Origin: Ferirhizobium litorale
GTDB lineage: Bacteria > Pseudomonadota > Alphaproteobacteria > Rhizobiales > Rhizobiaceae
Direction of reading: 5' to 3'
DNA length: 64,000 nt
NCBI GenBank assembly: GCA_030028905.1
Contig: JALDYZ010000011.1
Location: 62,001 to 126,000, forward strand
How positions within the stretch are numbered: position 1 is the stretch's first letter; each line of letters begins with the position of its first letter. The translations under genes were made by a program, and so were the position numbers. Below, one piece after another: positions 57,378 through 64,000 of this stretch. The notes under the pieces are model-generated. The model was not told the DNA's origin. It was given only the letters and a program-made list of their open reading frames with translations, and ran no database searches.

Positions 57378-59009
57378 TCAGTGGGGTAGATCGATGTGCG
57401 CCTTGTGGAAGACGTCGTCGCTCGGCGGAATGGTCTGCCGTTCGATCATGCGGTGAACGTGCAGCGGCCCGCTGCCGCGATGCAGCGCTCTCAGGCTCTC
57501 GACATTTTCGGCATCCGCCTGCGTCCTGCGGTGGTGATGGCGCAGATACTCGACCCAGGTCGGGGTATGGTAGGTCTCGGTCCACAGGCTGGGGTTCTCC
57601 AGGTCGCGCATCAGCGCCCAGTTGCGCGCGCCGTCGCGAATGCGGATCCGCCGCCGCTCTCCCATCAGGGTCAGAAACTCGGGTAGATCCCCGTCATCGA
57701 TTTCGTAATCGACCTGAATGACAATCGGTCCGCTGCGCGGCTTGATGTCCAGCCCCAGCGCCGGTTCGATGAACTGGTTGAGCGGGTCAAGGTTGAGGGA
57801 AGCCAGCGGCGGCATCGCGAAACGCAGGCCAATGGCGATACCCGCCAGCATCACGCCGGCGGCGCCAAACAGCGCGTTCGAGATGCCGTAGCCTTCCGAT
57901 ATCAGGCCCCAGATCCAACTCCCGGCCGCAATGCCACCGAAGGTTACCGTCTGGTACAGAGACAAGGCGCGACCGACGACCCAGCGGGGCGTCGACAGCT
58001 GCACGATGGTATTGAACAGCGACAGGGCCAGCACCCAACATGCGCCGGAGATCATCAATCCCGCACCGGTCACCCAGGTGTAGGTGGAAAGAGCAACGAT
58101 CGTGTTGCTCAGCGCGAAACCGGCAAATGCATAGCAGATGATCGCTTCGCTCGTCATCGCGTCCCGCAATCGCGCATTCAGCACTGCACCGCCGATCGCC
58201 CCGAGCCCAAAGGAACCGAGCAACAGGCCATAGGTGAGCGGACCGCCGCCAACGAGATCGCGAGCGACCACCGGCAGCAGCGCAAGGATGGAACTGGCGC
58301 TGATGCCGAAGACGAAGCCGCGGAAGAGAACCTTCTCGAGATTCGGCGACATCGCGATGTAGCGCAGCCCGGCAAATATGGCGCTGCCGAGGTTTTCACG
58401 CGGAAGCGGGCTCACCGGCAGTTGCGGCCGCCATCGCCAGAGTGCGTAGATCAGCGCGAAGTAGCTCAACGCATTGACCGCGAACGCGGCGACCGCCCCT
58501 GCCACTGCCACGATGACGCCGCCGATCGCCGGGCCGACGCTGCGCGTCATGTTGAAGCCCATGCTGTTGAGCGTCACGGCACCGGCGATGTCCGAGCGCG
58601 GCACCATGTCGCCGACCGACGCCTGCCAGGACGGGTTGTTGAGCGCCGTGCCGCAACCGATGAGGAAGGTGAAACAGAGAAGCAGCCACGGCGTGATCCA
58701 TCCAAACCAGGCGCAAAGCGTCAACAGCACCGACACGACAAGCATCAGGCACTGCGCCGTCAACATCACACGGCGACGATCGAAATTGTCGGCCAAGGCG
58801 CCTGAAACCAGCGAAAATAGCATGATAGGCAGCGCAGTCGACGCCTGCACCAGCGCGACCATGTCCTGCGACGACGAGATCGAGGTCATCATCCAGGCGG
58901 CACCCACCGACTGGATCAACCCGCCGAAATTCGAGGCAAGGCTGGCAAACCAGATCCGCCGATAGGTCTCGTGCCTGAGCGGCGCCAAGGTCGATGTTGT
59001 GCTCGGCAC
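57378..59009 (-). CDS. MFS transporter with C-terminal cytoplasmic domain
   Basis: 543-residue MFS_3/EntS-like permease with about 12 helices (motif ADNFDRRRVMLTAQCL in the loop 2-3 position), followed by a soluble C-terminal part from about residue 420 (PIVIQVDYEIDDGDLPEFLTLMGERRRIRIRDGARNWALMRD). That part looks like a ferredoxin-fold antibiotic-monooxygenase-type domain. The frame runs to 59159, but a GTG at 59009 preceded by AGGTGGGAA starts MPSTTSTLAPLRHETYRRIWFAS. The substrate is unknown; relatives export siderophores or drugs. Confidence 0.82.
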   Translation of the reverse strand: MPSTTSTLAPLRHETYRRIWFASLASNFGGLIQSVGAAWMMTSISSSQDMVALVQASTALPIMLFSLVSGALADNFDRRRVMLTAQCLMLVVSVLLTLCAWFGWITPWLLLCFTFLIGCGTALNNPSWQASVGDMVPRSDIAGAVTLNSMGFNMTRSVGPAIGGVIVAVAGAVAAFAVNALSYFALIYALWRWRPQLPVSPLPRENLGSAIFAGLRYIAMSPNLEKVLFRGFVFGISASSILALLPVVARDLVGGGPLTYGLLLGSFGLGAIGGAVLNARLRDAMTSEAIICYAFAGFALSNTIVALSTYTWVTGAGLMISGACWVLALSLFNTIVQLSTPRWVVGRALSLYQTVTFGGIAAGSWIWGLISEGYGISNALFGAAGVMLAGIAIGLRFAMPPLASLNLDPLNQFIEPALGLDIKPRSGPIVIQVDYEIDDGDLPEFLTLMGERRRIRIRDGARNWALMRDLENPSLWTETYHTPTWVEYLRHHHRRTQADAENVESLRALHRGSGPLHVHRMIERQTIPPSDDVFHKAHIDLPH

Positions 59010-59121
59010 GTCGTTCCCACCTGCATTGACAACTATGCAGGCAATATATTCGGAACGGCGCGTCTGGCCAGACGCTTTCCGACCATCGCGCGGGGCGCAG
59101 CAAACCCTTTGCCGCGGAAGC

Positions 59122-59150
59122 CTTGCAATTGCTGGCGCAAGGGCGTATAT
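59122..59150 (+). promoter_or_regulatory. Promoter of rimP-nusA-ylxR-infB
   Basis: CTTGCA (59122-59127), 17-nt spacer, GTATAT (59145-59150): nearly ideal for the rhizobial housekeeping sigma factor. The predicted transcription start near 59157 leaves a leader of about 100 nt before rimP. Confidence 0.75.
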
Positions 59151-59178
59151 GAGGCACAAATTCTTGATCGGTTGATGA

Positions 59179-59226
59179 AGAGTGGGCCCGACCGGACCCG
59201 CTCTTTTTTATTAGTCCGATCGGGCC
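59179..59226 (+). promoter_or_regulatory. Terminator/antiterminator leader upstream of rimP
   Basis: A terminator hairpin (AGAGTGGG, 59179-59186, pairing with CCCGCTCT, 59197-59204, one G-T wobble) is followed by a T-run to 59209. Bases 59185-59197 can instead pair with 59214-59226 at 12 of 13 positions, which would destroy the terminator and place the T-run in a loop. The segment CGCTCTTTTTTA also resembles a boxA. The arrangement suggests attenuation of the nusA operon. Confidence 0.6.
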
Positions 59227-59259
59227 ATATATCCCAGATATGCTCCGGGAGGGCATGGA

Positions 59260-59868
59260 TTGTCGGACAAGACAATGACAGACATCGAAAACGAACCGCG
59301 GCTGATTTCAGAGACCGGCACCGACCAGCGCGTCGCAGACATCATCGAACCGGTGATCGTCGGCATGGGCTACCGGCTGGTGCGTGTGCGTCTTTCCAAC
59401 CAGAACGGCGCCACCCTGCAGATCATGGCCGAGCGCAGCGATGGCACGATGACCGTCGAGGATTGCGAAAAGATCTCGATGGCGATTTCGCCGGTCCTTG
59501 ACGTGGAAGATCCGATCGACAAAGCTTATCATCTCGAAGTGTCATCCCCTGGGATCGACCGCCCGATGGTGCGCAAGTCGGATTTCCTCCGCTGGGCCGG
59601 CCATCTTGTGAAATGCGAAACCTCGATCATCGTCGACAATCGCAAGCGGTTCCGCGGCAGGGTCACCGAGGTCGGCGAGGACGGTTTCGTTCTCGAGCGT
59701 GACCAGATCGCCTACGGCGAGGAGCCGCGGGTGACGATCCCGTTCAGCACGTTGGCTGAAGCACGTCTCGTGCTTACCGACGATCTCATCCGCGATGCCC
59801 TGCGCGCCGACAAGCTGGCAAAAGCCCAGGCCGCAAACCAGAACGACGAAAACGAAGACACCGAGTGA
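59260..59868 (+). CDS. rimP: Ribosome maturation factor RimP
   Basis: 202-residue 30S maturation factor. The N-terminal domain has [32 protein letters not shown] and [21 protein letters not shown], followed by [12 protein letters not shown] and a C-terminal SH3-like domain. The TTG at 59260 has GGGAGGG at good spacing. The ATG at 59275 (MTDIENEP) is the alternative and has a weaker site. First gene of the rimP-nusA-ylxR-infB operon. Confidence 0.94.
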   Translation: MSDKTMTDIENEPRLISETGTDQRVADIIEPVIVGMGYRLVRVRLSNQNGATLQIMAERSDGTMTVEDCEKISMAISPVLDVEDPIDKAYHLEVSSPGIDRPMVRKSDFLRWAGHLVKCETSIIVDNRKRFRGRVTEVGEDGFVLERDQIAYGEEPRVTIPFSTLAEARLVLTDDLIRDALRADKLAKAQAANQNDENEDTE

Positions 59869-59915
59869 CTAGAGCCTGAGGGCGCAGACCCCGGCAGGAA
59901 GACGGAGACAGACAC

Positions 59916-61529
59916 ATGGCAGTCAGTGCGAACCGGCTTGAACTTCTGCAGATCGCAGATGCAGTGGCGCGCGAAAAGGTCATCGACCGCGAAATCGTGC
60001 TTGCCGCAATGGCCGATGCTATCCAGAAGGCAGCGCGCTCCCGCTACGGCACGGAATCCAACATTCGCGCCGACATCAACCCGAAGACCGGCGAGATCCG
60101 CCTTCAGCGCCTTCTGGAAGTTGTCGAACACGTGGAGGACTATTCCACCCAGATCGCGCTCGAACTGGCTCGTGACCGCAATGTCGACGCCAAGCTCGGC
60201 GACTACATCGCCGATCCGCTACCACCGATGGATTTCGGCCGTATCGCCGCCCAGTCTGCCAAGCAGGTCATCGTCCAGAAGGTGCGCGAGGCCGAGCGCG
60301 ACCGCCAGTTTGACGAATTCAAGGATCGCGTCGGCGAAATCGTCAACGGCACGGTCAAGCGCGTCGAATACGGCAACGTCATCGTCGATCTCGGCCGTGG
60401 CGAAGGCATAATCCGCCGTGACGAGATGATCCCGCGCGAAGCCATGCGCTACGGCGACCGCGTGCGCTCCTACGTCTACGACGTGCGCCGCGAACAGCGC
60501 GGCCCGCAGATCTTCCTGTCGCGTACCCACCCGCAGTTCATGGTCAAGCTCTTCACCATGGAAGTGCCGGAAATCTACGACGGCATCATCCAGATCAAGT
60601 CGGTCGCCCGCGACCCGGGCTCGCGGGCCAAGATCGCAGTGATCTCGAACGACTCGTCGATCGATCCGGTCGGCGCCTGCGTCGGTATGCGTGGTTCGCG
60701 CGTCCAGGCCGTCGTCGGCGAGTTGCAGGGCGAGAAGATCGACATCATTCCCTGGTCGCAGGACCCGGCCTCCTTCATCGTAAACGCTCTGCAGCCGGCC
60801 GAAGTCGCCAAGGTCGTGCTTGATGAAGACGCTGAACGCATCGAAGTCGTGGTGCCGGACGAGCAGCTGTCGCTGGCGATCGGCCGCCGCGGCCAGAACG
60901 TTCGTCTTGCCTCGCAGCTGACCGGCTGGGACATCGACATCATGACGGAAGCCGAAGAGTCCGAGCGCCGCCAGAAGGAGTTCAATGAGCGCACCGCCCT
61001 CTTCATGGACGCGCTCGACGTCGACGAGATGGTCGGCCAGGTTCTGGCCTCGGAAGGCTTTGCCGCCGTCGAGGAACTGGCCTATGTCGATCTCGACGAG
61101 ATCTCCTCCATCGACGGTTTCGATGAAGACACCGCCCAGGAGATCCAGACGCGCGCCCGCGAGTTTCTCGAGCGCATCGAGGCCGAGATGGACGCAAAGC
61201 GCAAGGAACTCGGCGTCGCCGACGAACTGCGCCAGATCGACGGCATGACCTCGCAGATGATGGTTGCCCTTGGCGAAGACGGCATCAAGACGATCGAGGA
61301 CTTTGCCGGCTGTGCCGTCGACGACCTCGTCGGCTGGAGCGAACGCAAGGATGGCGAAACCAAGAAGTTCGAGGGACTGTTCTCGAAACTCGACGTTTCG
61401 CGCGTCGAAGCCGAGAACATGATCGTCCAGGCGCGCCTTGCAGCCGGCTGGATCAGCGAAGACGACCTCGCCGGCGAAGCCGAGCCGGAAGAGACGGTAG
61501 AGGCCGGCGAAGCCGAACAAGAAGCATGA
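59916..61529 (+). CDS. nusA: Transcription termination/antitermination protein NusA
   Basis: 537-residue NusA. The RNA polymerase-binding N-terminal domain (about 1-130) starts [19 protein letters not shown]. The S1 domain (about 135-200) has [29 protein letters not shown]. Two KH domains (about 205-345) have [25 protein letters not shown] and [21 protein letters not shown]-terminal acidic helix-hairpin-helix repeats follow ([30 protein letters not shown]). It ends in a Glu-rich tail that overlaps ylxR by 4 bp. Confidence 0.97.
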   Translation: MAVSANRLELLQIADAVAREKVIDREIVLAAMADAIQKAARSRYGTESNIRADINPKTGEIRLQRLLEVVEHVEDYSTQIALELARDRNVDAKLGDYIADPLPPMDFGRIAAQSAKQVIVQKVREAERDRQFDEFKDRVGEIVNGTVKRVEYGNVIVDLGRGEGIIRRDEMIPREAMRYGDRVRSYVYDVRREQRGPQIFLSRTHPQFMVKLFTMEVPEIYDGIIQIKSVARDPGSRAKIAVISNDSSIDPVGACVGMRGSRVQAVVGELQGEKIDIIPWSQDPASFIVNALQPAEVAKVVLDEDAERIEVVVPDEQLSLAIGRRGQNVRLASQLTGWDIDIMTEAEESERRQKEFNERTALFMDALDVDEMVGQVLASEGFAAVEELAYVDLDEISSIDGFDEDTAQEIQTRAREFLERIEAEMDAKRKELGVADELRQIDGMTSQMMVALGEDGIKTIEDFAGCAVDDLVGWSERKDGETKKFEGLFSKLDVSRVEAENMIVQARLAAGWISEDDLAGEAEPEETVEAGEAEQEA

Positions 61530-62218
61530 TGACCGCCGCCGGGCCGGATGGCCCGACCGGCAGGGCCGACCGCGCAGGTGGAGAGATGAACGGCCGCATG
61601 TGCATCGTCACGCGTGAAAGCGGATCCGCCGACGAATTGATCCGCTTCGTGGCCGGCCCCGACGGGACGGTCGTTCCCGACCTGAAGCGCCAGCTTCCCG
61701 GTCGCGGATGCTGGGTCAAGGCAGAACGGCCGCTCGTCGACAGGGCCGTGTCGAGGAAACTCTTCGGCCGTGCCTTGAAGACCGAAGTCAAGGCAGACGC
61801 CGACCTTGGCGCCACCGTCGATCGTCTGCTGGTGGCGCAGCTTGCCGGCATGATGCACATGGCGCGCAAGGCCGGACAGTTCGTGACCGGCTCCGCCAAG
61901 GTCGACCTGGCGGTGCGCAGCGGTGCAGCGATTGCCGTGTTTCACGCGGTCGATGCCGCTGCCGACGGCGTCAGAAAGATCGACCAGGCCCGAAAGGCCT
62001 GGCACCTCGGGATGGAAACCGAGGCGGAAATACCTTCCTTCCGCGTTTTCAGCGAGGCGGAAATGGAGGAACTGATGGGCCAGAACGCTTTTATCCATGC
62101 TTGCGCGCTTGCAGGGCAGGCGGGTGAGGGTGTAGTGAAGCGCGCAAACCTGCTCGAACAGTACCGCAATGGCGGTCAGTCCCGGGCAACGGGCGGCGCC
62201 GGCCAGAAAACGCCATGA
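61526..62218 (+). CDS. ylxR: YlxR/DUF448 RNA-binding protein fused to an L7Ae-like domain
   Basis: 230-residue two-domain protein. The YlxR domain (about 15-85) has GRMCIVTRES, LIRFVAGPDG and LPGRGCWVKAERPLVDRAVSRKLFGRAL. A ribosomal L7Ae-like domain (about 95-200) has LVAQLAGMMHMARKAGQFVTGSAKVDLAVRSGAAIAVFHAVDAAADG. In Firmicutes these are two separate genes (ylxR and ylxQ) between nusA and infB, and the fused form occurs in alphaproteobacteria. Start overlaps the nusA stop. Confidence 0.92.
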   Translation: MMTAAGPDGPTGRADRAGGEMNGRMCIVTRESGSADELIRFVAGPDGTVVPDLKRQLPGRGCWVKAERPLVDRAVSRKLFGRALKTEVKADADLGATVDRLLVAQLAGMMHMARKAGQFVTGSAKVDLAVRSGAAIAVFHAVDAAADGVRKIDQARKAWHLGMETEAEIPSFRVFSEAEMEELMGQNAFIHACALAGQAGEGVVKRANLLEQYRNGGQSRATGGAGQKTP

Positions 62219-62316
62219 CGCGGTCACCGGCCTTTGCCGGACACTGCGTGTTACAGGAATTGAACGACAGGGCCTGATGTTCGGCATCCGGCCTGTCCGC
62301 AAGGAACGGGAACGGA

Positions 62317-64000
62317 ATGACCGACAACAACGACGACAAGACAACCAGCTCAACGGGCAAGAAGACCCTTCATTTGAAGCCGACCGGCGTTCAGCAGGGT
62401 ACCGTGCGCCAGGATATGGGTCGCGGTCGCACCAAGGCGGTTGTGGTCGAGACCCGCAAGCGACGCCCGATGCGGCCCGAAGACGAAAAGCCAGCGGCAG
62501 GGCATGCTGCCCCCGCGACCAAGCCCGCAGAAGCTCCTGCGCAGCAGCAGCGAGCGCCGCAGGCGCCGGCACCGCGCATCCACCAATCCGGCTCCCCGCA
62601 GCGTCCGCAGCAGCAGCCGAACCGTCAGGATCGCCAGCAGGACCGTCCCCGCGGCAATGTTCTGCACGATCTTTCGGCCGGCGAAATGGAAGCACGCCGC
62701 CGCGCGCTGATGGAAGCGCAGGCTCGCGATGTCGTCGAAGCCAAGGAACGCGCCGAAGCGGAAGTGCGCCGGCAGGCCGAAGAAGAAGCGCGCCGGGCCG
62801 TCGAACAGGAGGAAGCCGCCCGTCGCGCCGCTGAGGAAGCCGCACGGCCGGAACCCGTTGCTGAGGCACCAGTCGAAGTCGCGCCGCAACAGGTTGCGTC
62901 CACGCCGCGCGCTGCCGAAGCCGCACGGCCCACCACACCTCGACAGCCGGCTGCCGCGCCTGCAGCTCCCGGCGGAGCAGCCGCACTTGCCGCCCGCGGT
63001 CGCAGGGGCGCCGAGGAAGAAGACGATCGCGGCGCTGCCCGGCGCGGCGTGCCGGTCCGCGGTAAGGCGCCTGTGCCGCCGCCTGCCAAGCCTGCAGCCC
63101 GCCTGAAGACGGAAGACGAACGACGCCGCGGAAAGCTGACGGTAACGACGGCTGCTGTCGACGAGGACGGTGCGTCCCGCGGCCGGTCGCTGTCGGCCAT
63201 GCGCCGCCGGCAGGAAAAATTCCGCCGCAGCCAGATGCAGGAGACCCGCGAAAAGATTTCGCGCGAAGTCATCCTGCCGGAAACCATCACCATCCAAGAA
63301 CTGTCGCAGCGCATGTCCGAACGCGCCGTCGACGTCATCAAGTACCTGATGAAGGAAGGCCAGATGATGAAGCCGGGCGACGTCATCGACGCCGACCTGG
63401 CCGAACTCATCGCCGGCGAATTCGGCCATACCGTCAAGCGCGTTTCCGAGTCGGACGTTGAGGAAGGTATTTTCGACGTTTCGGATGACGCAGGCGAACT
63501 CGTGTCGCGTCCGCCGGTCGTCACCATCATGGGCCACGTCGACCACGGCAAGACCTCGCTGCTCGATGCCATCCGCCACGCCAATGTGGTAGCCGGTGAA
63601 GCCGGTGGCATCACCCAGCATATCGGCGCCTATCAGGTCGAGCAGAACGGCCAGAAAATCACCTTCATCGACACGCCCGGCCACGCGGCCTTTACCGCCA
63701 TGCGTGCCCGCGGCGCCCAGGCGACCGACATCGCCATCCTGGTGGTCGCGGCCGATGACAGCGTGATGCCGCAGACGATCGAGTCGATCAACCACGCCAA
63801 GGCCGCGGGCGTCCCGATCATCGTGGCGATCAACAAGGTCGACAAGCCGACCGCCAACCCGCAGAAGGTGCGCACCGAGCTTCTGCAGCACGAGGTTTTC
63901 GTCGAGTCCATGGGCGGCGAAGTCCTCGATGTCGAAGTGTCGGCGAAAAACGGCACAAACCTCGACAAATTGCTCGAAGCGATCCTGCTGCAGGCCGAAA
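62317..64000 (+). CDS. infB: Translation initiation factor IF-2 (3' end beyond the window)
   Basis: 561 codons are visible and the gene continues past the right edge. An N-terminal disordered region rich in Ala, Pro, Gln, Arg and Glu (about 1-310, including a charged coiled stretch [20 protein letters not shown]) is followed by the conserved IF-2 pre-GTPase helix region ([29 protein letters not shown]). The GTPase domain then begins with G1 [15 protein letters not shown] near residue 405, G3 [15 protein letters not shown] and G4 NKVDK. The ATG at 62317 follows AAGGAACGGGA and is 98 bp after ylxR. Confidence 0.96.
   Translation, partial: MTDNNDDKTTSSTGKKTLHLKPTGVQQGTVRQDMGRGRTKAVVVETRKRRPMRPEDEKPAAGHAAPATKPAEAPAQQQRAPQAPAPRIHQSGSPQRPQQQPNRQDRQQDRPRGNVLHDLSAGEMEARRRALMEAQARDVVEAKERAEAEVRRQAEEEARRAVEQEEAARRAAEEAARPEPVAEAPVEVAPQQVASTPRAAEAARPTTPRQPAAAPAAPGGAAALAARGRRGAEEEDDRGAARRGVPVRGKAPVPPPAKPAARLKTEDERRRGKLTVTTAAVDEDGASRGRSLSAMRRRQEKFRRSQMQETREKISREVILPETITIQELSQRMSERAVDVIKYLMKEGQMMKPGDVIDADLAELIAGEFGHTVKRVSESDVEEGIFDVSDDAGELVSRPPVVTIMGHVDHGKTSLLDAIRHANVVAGEAGGITQHIGAYQVEQNGQKITFIDTPGHAAFTAMRARGAQATDIAILVVAADDSVMPQTIESINHAKAAGVPIIVAINKVDKPTANPQKVRTELLQHEVFVESMGGEVLDVEVSAKNGTNLDKLLEAILLQAE

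Noticed and set aside
62350-63891. 513-residue minus-strand frame opposite infB
   Set aside because: Antisense of the infB disordered and GTPase regions; low-complexity Arg/Gly/Phe composition and no family match.

Overview
The window reads as chromosome of an alphaproteobacterium of the Rhizobiales, most likely Rhizobiaceae (Sinorhizobium/Ensifer, Rhizobium, Agrobacterium and relatives). The evidence is the high GC content, rhizobial-type promoters (CTTGCA-N17-GTATAT), proteins that resemble rhizobial homologues as I remember them (PcaQ, RimP, PncB, Glk), and a housekeeping order I recall as rhizobial: cytochrome c - kdsB - pheA - nudC - HIT - ffs - dnaX - ybaB - recR - lytic transglycosylase - MFS - rimP - nusA - ylxR - infB. 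Genus is not resolved.

Layout. 1-5.1 kb: the end of an unknown gene, an M20 dipeptidase and polA. 5.1-12.7 kb: a complete protocatechuate branch of the beta-ketoadipate pathway, with pcaQ divergent from pcaDCHGIJFB, so protocatechuate can be taken to succinyl-CoA and acetyl-CoA. 12.7-26 kb: a full carbon-phosphorus lyase system in two minus-strand units (phnGHIJKL plus an acetyltransferase; phnCDEE plus a 2H phosphoesterase, phnM and phnN), with the repressor gene phnF divergent. Both units have a candidate Pho box about 66 bp before the first gene. The phnG unit also has a perfect 8-4-8 palindrome that should be the PhnF operator. No phnP is present, and the 2H phosphoesterase is the obvious candidate to replace it.

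26-32.4 kb: an SDR and an HxlR regulator, then a minus-strand run mgsA-glk-ABC exporter-dapB-gpmA. 32.4-39.7 kb: a MepA-type murein endopeptidase, then yejABEF for oligopeptide uptake. This YejA carries an in-frame two-helix membrane hairpin in the middle of the binding protein. 39.7-49 kb: a GhrA-type reductase, pncB, an Rrf2 regulator broken by an internal deletion, recF, a MoeB-like enzyme, a second 2-hydroxyacid dehydrogenase, an SH3 protein, a PfkB kinase, an intergenic region with an orphan terminator, and an AEC transporter.

49-64 kb: the core block. The signal recognition particle RNA gene (ffs) and the rimP-nusA-ylxR-infB operon share the same 13-nt -35 region. The rimP leader holds a terminator hairpin that competes with a strong alternative hairpin, which suggests attenuation of the nusA operon. 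infB runs off the right edge. I saw no tRNA, rRNA, CRISPR array or insertion sequence.
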